Shown here one piece after another: positions 8,060 to 15,509 of a DNA stretch of 17,392 nucleotides. Made by a program: the position numbers and the translations under genes. Under the pieces are notes generated by a model. The model ran no database searches. It worked only from the letters and a program-made list of their open reading frames with translations, and was not told where the DNA came from. Every line of letters begins with the position of its first letter. The stretch's first letter is position 1. The stretch is from positions 1 through 17,392 of the forward strand of contig JAFGTL010000018.1 in the NCBI GenBank assembly GCA_016934125.1, in the 5' to 3' direction. This DNA is from Candidatus Hydrogenedentota bacterium. GTDB lineage: Bacteria; Hydrogenedentota; Hydrogenedentia; Hydrogenedentales; SLHB01.

Positions 8060-8263
8060 GTGAAGAAGGGCATCCATCCCGAGTATGTGAAGGCGAAAGT
8101 CTCGTGCGCGTGCGGCAACACCTTCGAGACGCGCTCAACAAAGCCGACGATCAACGTGGAAATCTGTTCGGCCTGTCATCCGTTCTTCACGGGGAAGCAG
8201 AAGTTCGTGGATAGCGAAGGCCGCGTGGATCGCTTCAACCGGAAGTACGGCCGGAAGAGTTGA
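8060..8263 (+). CDS. rpmE: 50S ribosomal protein L31, zinc-type
   Basis: A 67-residue protein of the large ribosomal subunit that bridges the 50S central protuberance to the 30S head. The match is clear: MKKGIHPEY start, CACGNTF, ST, EICSACHPF, FTGKQK and a basic tail. Cys16, Cys18, Cys36 and Cys39 make this the zinc-binding (C+) form, which in other bacteria is replaced by a Cys-less paralogue under zinc shortage. The GTG start has AGGAGAG at 8048-8054. It is the first gene of the operon, with prfA 6 bases after its stop. That pairing (rpmE next to prfA and prmC) is common in bacteria. Confidence 0.97.
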   Translation: MKKGIHPEYVKAKVSCACGNTFETRSTKPTINVEICSACHPFFTGKQKFVDSEGRVDRFNRKYGRKS

Positions 8264-8269
8264 TCCTGC

Positions 8270-9355
8270 ATGGAGCGGCTGATGTACGACAGGCTCCTCG
8301 CGTTGACCGAGGAGCACGAGCGTCTTTCGCGGGAGATGGGCACCCAGGAGGTGGCCGCCGACCCCCGCAAGTACCGCGAACTGGCCAAAGCCCAGTCCGC
8401 CATTTCGGACGTAGTCGGGTGTTTCCGTGCCTACCAGAAGGACGAAACTCGCGCCCGCGAGGCGGAACACATCCTGCGGGACGAACACGACGCCGAACTG
8501 CGCGAGTTGGCCGAACAGGAACGCCGTGAGGCCGAACAGGCCCTCGAAGAGCTCGAAACGGAGCTGAAAGTCCTCCTCCTTCCGAAGGATCCCAATGACG
8601 AGAAGAACACGATCATGGAGATCCGGGCCGGAACCGGGGGAGAGGAGGCCGCCCTGTTCGCTGCCGACCTCTACCGGATGTACTGCCGGTTTGCGGAACT
8701 CAAGGGATGGAAGGTCGAGGTCATGGGCTCGCATCCGAGCGCCATGGGGGGCTTCAAGGAAATCAGTTTCCGCGTGGCCGGCGACAAGGTGTACAGCCAA
8801 CTGAAGTTCGAGGGGGGCGTTCACCGGGTTCAGCGGGTGCCGGAAACGGAGTCGCAGGGCCGGATCCACACCTCGGCCGTCACCGTGGCGGTGTTGCCCG
8901 AGGCCGAGGAAGTCGACATCGAGATCGACCCCGGCGACCTCCATTTCGACGTATACCGCAGTTCGGGGCCCGGCGGCCAGAGCGTGAATACCACGGACTC
9001 CGCCGTGCGCGTCACCCACGAACCCACCGGCATGGTGGTCACCTGCCAGGACGAGAAGTCCCAGCACAAAAACAAGGCCAAGGCCTTGGCCGTGCTCCGG
9101 GCACGACTCCTCGCGCGCAAACAGGAGGAGGAGGCCGCCCAACGCTCGGCCGATCGGCGCAGCCAGGTGGGCTCAGGCGACCGCAGCGAGCGGATCCGCA
9201 CCTACAACTTCCCCCAGAACCGCCTCACGGACCACCGCATCAATCTCACGATTCATCGCCTCGATGGGGCTATGGAAGGCGACATCCAGGACATCGTGGA
9301 CGCGTTGGTGGCCGCGGATCGGGCGGCGAAGCTAAGCAATGGCGACGCTGGGTAA
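8270..9355 (+). CDS. prfA: Peptide chain release factor 1
   Basis: A 361-residue, normal-length RF1 that reads UAA and UAG and triggers release of the finished peptide. Seen: a coiled N-terminal domain 1 (about 1-105); the decoding loop with the PxT tripeptide Pro191-Glu192-Thr193 in RVPETESQGRIHTS, which separates RF1 from RF2 (SPF); and the catalytic SSGPGGQSVNTTDSAVR with Gly235-Gly236-Gln237. Gln237 is the residue methylated by PrmC, encoded next. The C-terminal domain carries the expected RTYNFPQNRLTDHR. Its last 17 bases overlap prmC in another frame. Confidence 0.98.
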   Translation: MERLMYDRLLALTEEHERLSREMGTQEVAADPRKYRELAKAQSAISDVVGCFRAYQKDETRAREAEHILRDEHDAELRELAEQERREAEQALEELETELKVLLLPKDPNDEKNTIMEIRAGTGGEEAALFAADLYRMYCRFAELKGWKVEVMGSHPSAMGGFKEISFRVAGDKVYSQLKFEGGVHRVQRVPETESQGRIHTSAVTVAVLPEAEEVDIEIDPGDLHFDVYRSSGPGGQSVNTTDSAVRVTHEPTGMVVTCQDEKSQHKNKAKALAVLRARLLARKQEEEAAQRSADRRSQVGSGDRSERIRTYNFPQNRLTDHRINLTIHRLDGAMEGDIQDIVDALVAADRAAKLSNGDAG

Positions 9356-10184
9356 CCGGCTGGCCGCCGCTGCCGACCTCCTCGCCCCGATCACCCAGAC
9401 GCCGCGCATCGACGCCGAGATCCTGCTCGCCTACGCCCTCGGCATCAGCCGATCCCAGGTCCTCGCCCGGCTCAAGGACGCGGACGACGCGCCCGGATTC
9501 GACGAACTCGTGGCCCGCCGCCTGGCGTGCGAACCCATCGCCTACATCGTGGGCGAGTGGGAATTCTTCTCGCTCACCTTCGCCGTCGAGCCGCCCATCC
9601 TCGTGCCGCGCCCAGAAACCGAGCATCTGGTCGAGGCGGTGCTGTCCTTCCTCGGCTGCGCCCCGGCCCGCGTGCTCGATATCGGCACAGGCACGGGCTG
9701 CGTAGCCGTGGCCATCGCGCGGAACGCCCCGTCCTGCCACGTCGTGGCCACGGACGTGAATCCGGCGTCGCTCCGCCTCGCCCAGGCCAACGCGACACGG
9801 CTCGGCACGGTGGATCGTATGCGGTTCCTTCAGGGGGATCTATTCGAGGCGCTCGACGCGGAGGAGGCGCCCTTCGACGCGATCTGCTCGAACCCGCCCT
9901 ACATCCAGGATGGCGACTGGGCCGGCCTGTCTCCGGTGATCCGGCTACACGAGGATCCGGAGGCGTTGCTGGCCGGCCCGGACGGCCTGGGCGTGATCCG
10001 GCGCCTCGTGTTCGAGGCGGTCGCCTACCTCCGGCCGGGCGGCCTGCTTGCGTTCGAGATTGGAATGGGGCAATATGAGCCGGTGCGCAAGCTCCTGGTG
10101 GAGAACAATTACGAAGGTATCGACGTGCGCAACGACCTGGCGGGGATTCCGCGGGTGGTGGTCGCCCGGAAACGAGAGCAATGA
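9339..10184 (+). CDS. prmC: Release factor glutamine methyltransferase
   Basis: A 281-residue SAM-dependent enzyme that N5-methylates the glutamine of the GGQ motif in RF1 and RF2, raising termination efficiency. Seen: an N-terminal helical substrate-binding part (about 1-80), PRPETE at 90-95, the SAM-binding DIGTGTGC at 114-121, an acidic strand end ATDVN, and the substrate-gripping NPPY at 185-188, diagnostic for N-methylation of amide or amino nitrogen. The ATG at 9339 lies 17 bases inside prfA, giving close translational coupling of enzyme and substrate. Its stop overlaps radC in ATGA. Confidence 0.97.
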   Translation: MATLGNRLAAAADLLAPITQTPRIDAEILLAYALGISRSQVLARLKDADDAPGFDELVARRLACEPIAYIVGEWEFFSLTFAVEPPILVPRPETEHLVEAVLSFLGCAPARVLDIGTGTGCVAVAIARNAPSCHVVATDVNPASLRLAQANATRLGTVDRMRFLQGDLFEALDAEEAPFDAICSNPPYIQDGDWAGLSPVIRLHEDPEALLAGPDGLGVIRRLVFEAVAYLRPGGLLAFEIGMGQYEPVRKLLVENNYEGIDVRNDLAGIPRVVVARKREQ

Positions 10185-10876
10185 CAGACCGGCCTTATTC
10201 CACGGCGGTGCGCGAGCTGCCCCCCGAGGATCGTCCCCGGGAGCGGCTGGTTCGGCTCGGCGCAGAGGCCCTGCGCGACGCCGAGTTGATCGCGGTGCTG
10301 TTTCGCACCGGCACGCGGGAACTGGGGGCGGTGGCCCTGGCGGATCGCGTCCTGAATCACTTCGCGAACCTGCGGGGCCTGGCGCGGGCGTCCGTCGAGG
10401 AGTTGTGCCAGGTGAAAGGGCTCGGTACGGCCAAGGCCGTCGAGATCAAGGCGGCTCTAGAACTGGGCATGCGGCTCGCCGCCCATACGGACGAGGAACG
10501 GGCCCGGATCAAGGACGCGGCCGACGTGGCCGCGCTCCTCATGCCGCGGTTCAAGCATTGCGAGACGGAGACGTTCAAAGCCCTGCTCCTCAACGCGAAG
10601 AACGAGGTCCTCAAGATCGTCGACGTGTCCTCGGGGAGCCTGGACGCGACGCCTGCGCCGCCGCGCGACGTGTTCCGGCAGGCGGTGCGCGAAGGGGCCG
10701 GGGCCGTGATCGTGTGTCACAATCACCCGAGCGGCGACCCCGAACCGAGCCGCGACGACTTGGCCCTCACCGGCCGACTCGTCGAGGCCGCCGAAGTGCT
10801 CGGTGTCCGGCTGCTCGATCACCTGATCTTCGGCGATGGGCGGTACGTGAGCCTGCAGGAAAGGAACTTGATGTGA
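10181..10876 (+). CDS. radC: RadC family JAB1/MPN domain protein
   Basis: A 231-residue full-length RadC-family protein. Seen: an N-terminal UPF0758 region with a helix-hairpin-helix at about 60-90 (VKGLGTAKAVEIKAALEL), and a C-terminal JAMM metal-binding site. His180, His182, Ser190 and Asp193 fit H-x-H-x7-S-x2-D in HNHPSGDPEPSRDD, followed by the typical LLDHLIFGDG. The family is called a DNA repair protein, but a repair role is poorly supported; the motif suggests a metal-dependent hydrolase fold. Its ATG overlaps the prmC stop (ATGA) and its stop overlaps the psd start (GTGA). The pairing with translation and lipid genes has no obvious functional logic. Confidence 0.95.
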   Translation: MTDRPYSTAVRELPPEDRPRERLVRLGAEALRDAELIAVLFRTGTRELGAVALADRVLNHFANLRGLARASVEELCQVKGLGTAKAVEIKAALELGMRLAAHTDEERARIKDAADVAALLMPRFKHCETETFKALLLNAKNEVLKIVDVSSGSLDATPAPPRDVFRQAVREGAGAVIVCHNHPSGDPEPSRDDLALTGRLVEAAEVLGVRLLDHLIFGDGRYVSLQERNLM

Positions 10877-11523
10877 AGAAGCCGTTCAGTGCCTGGCGGG
10901 AAGGGTTGCCTGTCTACCTGCCGTGTCTGGCGGTGGGCGCGGCCGGTGCCGCGGCCGTCTGGCCGCACCCCGTCGTGGCCGTGCCGCTGTTCCTGCTCGC
11001 CCTCGGCTTGTTTTCGCTCTACTTCTTTCGCGATCCCGTCCGGCGCGTGGCCGCAGAGCCGAACGAGGCCGTGGCGCCCGCCGACGGGGCCGTGGTCGGC
11101 CTCGAAGACCTCGAAGACACCCCCCATTACGACGGCCCGTGCCGCCGCCTCTCGATTTTCCTGTCGGTATTGGACGTGCACATCAACCGGGCCCCCGTCG
11201 AGGGCGAGGTGGTGGACGTGTCCTACCGGCCGGGCAAGTTCAAGAACGCCATGAAGGCGGAGACCTCGGAATGCAATGAATCCAACGCGGTGCGGATGGC
11301 CACCGGGCACGGCCCGGTTACCGTCCGGCAGATCTCGGGCGCGGTGGCCCGGCGCATCGTGTGCCGGTGCGGCGTGGGCGCGCGGCTCGAGAAGGGGCAG
11401 AAGTTCGGCATGATCAAGCTGGGATCGCGTACGGAACTCTACCTCCCACCCGGCACCGAGTTCTGCGTGAACCTCAAGGACAAGGTGCGTGCCGGCTCGA
11501 CGGTGGTGGCGCGGTTCCCATGA
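10873..11523 (+). CDS. psd: Phosphatidylserine decarboxylase, short type
   Basis: A 216-residue proenzyme that decarboxylates phosphatidylserine to phosphatidylethanolamine at the membrane. Seen: two hydrophobic stretches at about 14-50 (membrane anchor), FFRDPVRR, APADG, the catalytic LDVHINRAPVEG, KAETSECNESNA, and the self-cleavage site Gly184-Ser185 in IKLGSRTELYLPPG. Ser185 would become the pyruvoyl cofactor of the alpha chain. The length fits the short (archaeal/Bacillus-type) form rather than the roughly 320-residue E. coli form. A GTG start overlaps radC by 4 nt, and its stop overlaps the pssA ATG (ATGA). It acts directly after PssA in the pathway, although it is encoded first. Confidence 0.95.
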   Translation: MKKPFSAWREGLPVYLPCLAVGAAGAAAVWPHPVVAVPLFLLALGLFSLYFFRDPVRRVAAEPNEAVAPADGAVVGLEDLEDTPHYDGPCRRLSIFLSVLDVHINRAPVEGEVVDVSYRPGKFKNAMKAETSECNESNAVRMATGHGPVTVRQISGAVARRIVCRCGVGARLEKGQKFGMIKLGSRTELYLPPGTEFCVNLKDKVRAGSTVVARFP

Positions 11524-12410
11524 AGAAGATCTCCCTCCGAAAGACGCGTAGACGCCGCAGCGGGCGGCGCCGGCCGATCAACGTGCTCGCCAGCGCCCTC
11601 ACCACGGCTGGATTGTACTGCGGCATCGCGAGCATCTTCGCCGCCATCGATCAGGATTTCGAGAAGGCGGCCCACTTCATCCTGGGCGCGCTCGTGTTCG
11701 ACATGCTCGATGGCACCGTGGCCAAGCTGACGAAGTCGGTGTCGGAATTCGGCAAGCAACTGGACAGCTTGGCCGATCTCGTCTCGTTCGGGGCCGCACC
11801 CGCCGTGCTCATCTACACGGCCTATCTGGCCGAGGAGCGGATGGGCGGCTCCCTCGGGGGCCGGACGGGCGCCGTCATGGCCATCGTCTATGTCATCTGC
11901 GGCGCCCTGCGGCTCGCCCGCTTCAACGTCTACCAGAGCGAGATCCGCGATTACTTCATCGGGCTCCCCATCCCCGGCGCCGCTTCCACGATCGCCACCT
12001 TCGTCCTCTTCACCCACTACATCGAATTGCAGGTGGCCTGCTGGGTGTTGAGCCCGTTGACCTTGTTCCTGGCGTACCTCATGGTGAGCAACCTCCACTA
12101 TCCCAAGGATAAGATGAAGAAGCTCATCTTCGCGCCCCGCAACGCCTTCCGCATGCTCGTCGTATTCGGCGTGTTCATCGCCGTCTTCCACAACGCCAGC
12201 GAGTACTCGCCCGCGATTGTGCTATTCCCCCTGACCGGCGCCTACTGCCTCTTCGGCATCGGCGATCTGATCGTCCGGCGCTTCCGCAAGCCGGCGGGGC
12301 TCCCTGCCGGCGCGGCTCAGGAGCCGCCGTCGCCCTCGCCAGAACCGGCTCCCTCGCCGGAACCCGCCCCCGTGCCGGACGCGCCGGCAAACACGGGCGA
12401 ACGCCTGTAG
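11520..12410 (+). CDS. pssA: CDP-diacylglycerol-serine O-phosphatidyltransferase with low-complexity tail
   Basis: A 296-residue polytopic membrane enzyme that joins serine to CDP-diacylglycerol, giving phosphatidylserine for Psd. Seen: a very basic N-terminus (KTRRRRSGRRR) followed by about seven hydrophobic segments. The CDP-alcohol phosphotransferase motif is present, with Asp61, Asp64, Gly65, Ala68, Gly78, Asp82 and Asp86. The Arg normally following Ala68 is Lys69. SLADLVSFG after the motif is typical of PssA type II. The C-terminus after about residue 260 is a Pro/Ala/Glu tail with two PSPEPA units and has no counterpart in a minimal PssA. It is the last gene of the operon; its final 94 bases overlap the opposing membrane-protein gene. 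Confidence 0.94.
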   Translation: MKKISLRKTRRRRSGRRRPINVLASALTTAGLYCGIASIFAAIDQDFEKAAHFILGALVFDMLDGTVAKLTKSVSEFGKQLDSLADLVSFGAAPAVLIYTAYLAEERMGGSLGGRTGAVMAIVYVICGALRLARFNVYQSEIRDYFIGLPIPGAASTIATFVLFTHYIELQVACWVLSPLTLFLAYLMVSNLHYPKDKMKKLIFAPRNAFRMLVVFGVFIAVFHNASEYSPAIVLFPLTGAYCLFGIGDLIVRRFRKPAGLPAGAAQEPPSPSPEPAPSPEPAPVPDAPANTGERL

Positions 12411-13555
12411 TACTCGACCCCCTCGACGACGAGCACCTTGAGCGTAGCCGCCATGGGCACGGCGAGCAGCAGGCCCAGGAATCCGAGGTAATTGCCGAAC
12501 ACGAGCACGGCCAGAATCACCCACACCGGATTCAGCCCCACCTGGTTGCCCACGATCCGCGGGGTAAGCACGTTGCCCTCGAGGGCCTGGGCAACGGCCA
12601 CCGTCAGAATGACCACCACCAGTTGCCAGTCCAGGCTGTGTTCGAGCAACGTCAGGAAGATGGCCAGTCCCGCCGTGAGCACGACACCCAGATACGGCAC
12701 GAAGCACGCCACCACGCCGAACGCCGCCACCAGATACCAGAACGGCGTGCCGGCGATCAGGAAACCGAGGGCGTACATCGCGCCGAGGCACAGGCCCACC
12801 GTGAGTTGCCCGCGCAGGAAACAGCGAAGTTGGCTGTCGATCTTGCGGAAGATCTCATAGACTTTCGGCGCGTAACGGGGCGGAATCAGCTTCTTGGCGC
12901 CCTCGATCAACCCGTCGAAATCCTTCAACAGATAGCCGGCAACAAAGGCGAACAGGGCGAAATTGGCGAAGAACACCAGCGTACTCACAAGCGCCCGCCC
13001 CGCCGATGCGATCAACCCGGCCACCGTGGTGCCGGCCTTCTGCCCGAACCCCGCGAGTTGCTTTGCGTTCGCCCTGAGCACCTGGACGGCGTTCTGCTTC
13101 ACCCATTTGCCAACCTCTTCGGCAAGCAGCGCGCGCCGATCGATGGGCTCGCCTTCGGGGCCGCCCTCGGGCGGTGTCGCACCCATCTCTTCGAGGAGCC
13201 AGTCCAGGGGGAGTGCATCGAGGCCCTTGTCCAGCCATCCCTCGAACCGGGCCTTGCGGGCGCCCGCCTTGGCCAGTTCCTCGGACTCCGAGATAATGCT
13301 CGGCACCAGGATCAGCGGGATCCCGAGCAACAACACGACGCCCAGCACGGCGAGGGCCGAGATGGTGACGCCGCGCGGGATACGGCGGCGCTCGAAAAAG
13401 TCGACCACCGGATCGAGCAGGTAGGCGGCTGTAAAGGCCAGGAACAGCGGAATCAGCACCGGGCTCAACAGATACGCAAGGAACAGCACCAGCACGACGG
13501 CGAGAGAAAGGGCCAAGGCCCGCACCCATGGGTTGTCTATCACCGGTTTCAGCAT
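12317..13555 (-). CDS. AI-2E family membrane transporter/permease
   Basis: A 412-residue polytopic inner-membrane protein of the AI-2E (PerM/TqsA/YdbI) family. Family members have been linked to autoinducer-2 export or Na+/H+ antiport, but the substrate of any given member is rarely known. Seen: an N-terminal hydrophobic pair at about 12-50 with the typical YLLDPVVDFFERRRIPRG; a third helix at about 62-85; a soluble region at about 90-170; several helices at about 175-375; and late VPYLGVVL and GNVLTPRIVGNQVGLNPV. The start is supported by AAGGAG (complement of 13564-13569), 8 bases upstream. The last 27 residues are a Gly/Ser/Glu tail coded opposite the pssA tail. It is transcribed alone, convergent to the core operon. 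Confidence 0.93.
   Translation of the reverse strand: MLKPVIDNPWVRALALSLAVVLVLFLAYLLSPVLIPLFLAFTAAYLLDPVVDFFERRRIPRGVTISALAVLGVVLLLGIPLILVPSIISESEELAKAGARKARFEGWLDKGLDALPLDWLLEEMGATPPEGGPEGEPIDRRALLAEEVGKWVKQNAVQVLRANAKQLAGFGQKAGTTVAGLIASAGRALVSTLVFFANFALFAFVAGYLLKDFDGLIEGAKKLIPPRYAPKVYEIFRKIDSQLRCFLRGQLTVGLCLGAMYALGFLIAGTPFWYLVAAFGVVACFVPYLGVVLTAGLAIFLTLLEHSLDWQLVVVILTVAVAQALEGNVLTPRIVGNQVGLNPVWVILAVLVFGNYLGFLGLLLAVPMAATLKVLVVEGVEYYRRSPVFAGASGTGAGSGEGAGSGEGDGGS
12333..12368. repeat. 18-bp tandem repeat, two copies, coding on both strands
   Basis: Two adjacent 18-base units (12333-12350 and 12351-12368) match at 15 of 18 positions by eye. The plus strand encodes PSPEPA twice in PssA. The minus strand encodes Gly/Ser/Glu/Ala units in the AI-2E-family tail. 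As the unit is a multiple of three, copy gain or loss would keep both frames. Confidence 0.85.
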
Positions 13556-13597
13556 CGTCGATACTCCTTCGTGTCGAACCGGAGTCTACTGCCGCGC

Positions 13598-13611
13598 AGG
13601 CCGCTCGGCCT
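13598..13611. promoter_or_regulatory. Short palindrome in the leader of the AI-2E-family gene
   Basis: AGGCCG and CGGCCT are separated by two bases. As RNA it would fold with a 4-base loop. It lies about 28 bases upstream of the ribosome binding site in the predicted leader. It may be an operator or a chance palindrome in GC-rich DNA. Confidence 0.3.
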
Positions 13612-13621
13612 CCTCGATTCG

Positions 13622-13659
13622 CGCTCCCCGGACAGGCATCCTAGCACGGTGAGGGAGCG
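13622..13659. promoter_or_regulatory. Inverted repeat centred on the minus-strand -10, candidate operator
   Basis: CGCTCCC (13622-13628) and GGGAGCG (13653-13659) are perfect 7-bp arms with a 24-base spacer. Their centre coincides with the centre of the -10 hexamer at 13638-13643. The geometry suits a dimeric repressor, but a 7-bp repeat in GC-rich DNA can arise by chance. Confidence 0.3.
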
Positions 13660-13666
13660 GAATAAA
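13638..13666 (-). promoter_or_regulatory. Promoter of the AI-2E-family gene (extended -10)
   Basis: On the minus strand, TAGGAT (complement of 13638-13643) is preceded by TGC (13644-13646), an extended -10. A poor -35, TTTATT (13661-13666), lies 17 bases upstream. The leader would be about 75 bases. Confidence 0.5.
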
Positions 13667-13716
13667 ACGGCTCGCGCCCCGGCGGACACGAGCCACAGGA
13701 CTTCTCCCGGCGTCCA

Positions 13717-13725
13717 TGATACCAT
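13717..13725 (+). promoter_or_regulatory. Putative promoter of the first propeller lipoprotein (extended -10 only)
   Basis: TGA at 13717-13719 followed by TACCAT at 13720-13725 fits the extended -10 form. No -35 is recognisable. A start near 13732 would give a leader of about 48 bases before the ATG at 13780. Confidence 0.35.
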
Positions 13726-13765
13726 GGGGGCGCGCTTGTCATGGCAGCCCGGTGGGATTCAGGAG

Positions 13766-13772
13766 GGAGGGG
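13766..13772 (+). promoter_or_regulatory. Ribosome binding site fixing the first lipoprotein start
   Basis: GGAGGGG lies 7 bases before the ATG at 13780, within a purine run starting at 13761. It supports this start over the in-frame ATG at 13741, and gives an N-terminus that aligns residue for residue with the paralogue. Confidence 0.75.
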
Positions 13773-13779
13773 ACTACGT

Positions 13780-15468
13780 ATGCGCGGAGCGGATCATCCA
13801 AACGGAAGTCGCGTATCGGTGTATGTGACGCTGCTCGCAGCGGCGGCCGTGGGGCTTATCGGGTGCCCGAGCCTGTGCTGTGTGCTCTGGGTATACCCCA
13901 AGGCGCTCGAACTCGACGGGACACAGACCACCGCCACGCTCAACGTGAGCGATCTGTGCGAGAGCGGCGGTACGCTGACCTGGCAGGCCACGCCGGGCGC
14001 GAGTTGGCTGTCCGTGAACCCCGCCTCGGGCGACGGCCCGGGCGCAGTCGAAGTCGAGGTGACGCACCCCAGCACCAAGGACATGTCGTACGGCCGGAAT
14101 ACGTCCAGCATCCGGTTCACCTCGAACTGCGGCACCGACGTCGTGCCCGTCACGGCGTGGTTCTGGCCGCTGGTGACGTTCGCGGAGTTCTATGACGAAA
14201 TGCCCGGCTCTGGCTTCAAGGCGGGTGGGCTTACGTTTTCCTGGGAGGCCCTGTACGACATCGAGGCCACGCCGGACGGTGGCTACATCGCATGCGGCTG
14301 GGAGTCGCTCGACGCCATCAGCATCAAGGACGTGCTCCAAAGCGACGCGTACCTCCTCAAGACGGACTTGTTCGGCGAACGGCTCTGGGCCATCAACTGG
14401 GGCGTGGCCGGCAACACCTCGGCCCAGGCCGTGGTCGTGACATCCGAGGGCGACTACGTGGTCGCGGGCTGCGAGGAGATCGAAGACACCGGGGGCGCGA
14501 AGGGCGCCCTCGAGCCCGGCATCTATGCCCAACTCACCTGCGTCGGGCCGGACGGCAACATCAAGTGGAGCAAGCTCTACGGCGAGCCCGGCTGGATAGC
14601 GTGGGACGTGCAACAGGCGCCCGACGGCGGGTTCGTGCTCGCGGGCGACAACTCCTGGAGCGGTGCGGACGACTACGACGCGTTCCTCATCAAAACCGAC
14701 GCGGACGGCAATGAGGAGTGGGCGCATCTGTATCCGAACGACGGCGACGAGTACGTCTGGGCGGTAGCGGTCACGCCCGACAACGGGTATGTACTGGCCG
14801 GCGAGGCGTACTCCGCCGACCTCGAGAGGGCGGAGACGCGCCACCGGCACGCGCCGAACCTCCTCGCCGCGGACAAGAATGGTTCTCAGGCCGATGCGAT
14901 GCTCCTCAAAACGGACGAGAACGGTACGCAGCGCTGGCTCAAGACGCTCGGCGGCGACTACGGCGACTGCGCACACGGCGTCATCGTCGTCCCGGCCGAA
15001 TCCGGCGCCGACAAGGACGGCGCCTGGCAATACGCCGTGTGCGGCGAATCGGATTCCTACGGCGGGGGCGTGTATGAGGTGTATCTGGCCGTCGCCGATA
15101 TGATGGGCGAGGAAGAGTGGCATGAGACGTACTCCTGCGGCGGCCCGGCGGTGGGCCTTGACTTGGCCTTGACGCCCGACAGCGGATTCATCATCGCCGG
15201 CGGGTGCAATTCCGGGGCAGCCAAGACAGACAAGTACATCTGGGCCAGCTTCATGCACGAGTCGGCCCTCCTGCTCCAAGTCGATTCGGATGGCTCGCAG
15301 GAATGGATGCAAACCCTCCGGCCCGGCATCATCCACGCGCTCTGGGCGGTGACGGTGGCGCCGGACAGAGGCTACGCGGCCGCTGGCTACTCGATGTACA
15401 TTCCCGACTTCATTGACGTAGATGCCTTCATCGTCAAGACGGATGAGAACGGCGATATCGAGCCCTAG
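13780..15468 (+). CDS. Lipoprotein with BACON-like domain and seven propeller repeats, copy 1
   Basis: A 562-residue predicted surface or periplasmic lipoprotein of unknown function. Seen: a signal peptide ending in lipobox LIGC with Cys29, then a Cys-rich CPSLCCVLWVYP. A BACON-like immunoglobulin-type domain follows at about 43-129 (ASWLSV, SGDGPG, SNCGTDVVPV). From residue 159 to the end there are seven repeats of about 50-65 residues with the pattern A-x-TPDGGY-x-x-AG ... DA-x-L-x-KTD-x-x-G-x-x-x-W. Repeat 5 is degenerate. Seven units ending exactly at the C-terminus suggest a closed seven-bladed beta-propeller. BACON domains often bind carbohydrate or mucin; binding here is inference. It has its own promoter-like site and a terminator at 15510-15552, so it is probably monocistronic. 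A close paralogue follows at 15671. Confidence 0.92.
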   Translation: MRGADHPNGSRVSVYVTLLAAAAVGLIGCPSLCCVLWVYPKALELDGTQTTATLNVSDLCESGGTLTWQATPGASWLSVNPASGDGPGAVEVEVTHPSTKDMSYGRNTSSIRFTSNCGTDVVPVTAWFWPLVTFAEFYDEMPGSGFKAGGLTFSWEALYDIEATPDGGYIACGWESLDAISIKDVLQSDAYLLKTDLFGERLWAINWGVAGNTSAQAVVVTSEGDYVVAGCEEIEDTGGAKGALEPGIYAQLTCVGPDGNIKWSKLYGEPGWIAWDVQQAPDGGFVLAGDNSWSGADDYDAFLIKTDADGNEEWAHLYPNDGDEYVWAVAVTPDNGYVLAGEAYSADLERAETRHRHAPNLLAADKNGSQADAMLLKTDENGTQRWLKTLGGDYGDCAHGVIVVPAESGADKDGAWQYAVCGESDSYGGGVYEVYLAVADMMGEEEWHETYSCGGPAVGLDLALTPDSGFIIAGGCNSGAAKTDKYIWASFMHESALLLQVDSDGSQEWMQTLRPGIIHALWAVTVAPDRGYAAAGYSMYIPDFIDVDAFIVKTDENGDIEP

Positions 15469-15509
15469 CCGCGTAACGCCCTGACGGCTCTATCTGCCTG
15501 CAGACAACG

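Noticed and set aside
10181..10876. radC as a marker of a mobile or defence island
   Set aside because: RadC-like genes occur in phages and islands, but this one sits in a tightly overlapping housekeeping operon with no integrase, att site or compositional break visible.
13741..13779. Earlier ATG for the first propeller lipoprotein
   Set aside because: No ribosome binding site. It lengthens the n-region and breaks the exact N-terminal alignment with the second copy.
13774..15336. A 520-codon open frame on the minus strand opposite the first lipoprotein
   Set aside because: Low-complexity Arg/Val/Ala composition with no domain. The plus-strand gene has a paralogue with matching protein architecture.
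14254..15468. Propeller repeats as a DNA-level tandem repeat or CRISPR-like array
   Set aside because: The periodicity is at protein level (about 50-65 residues, divergent DNA). Units lack constant DNA repeats and spacers.
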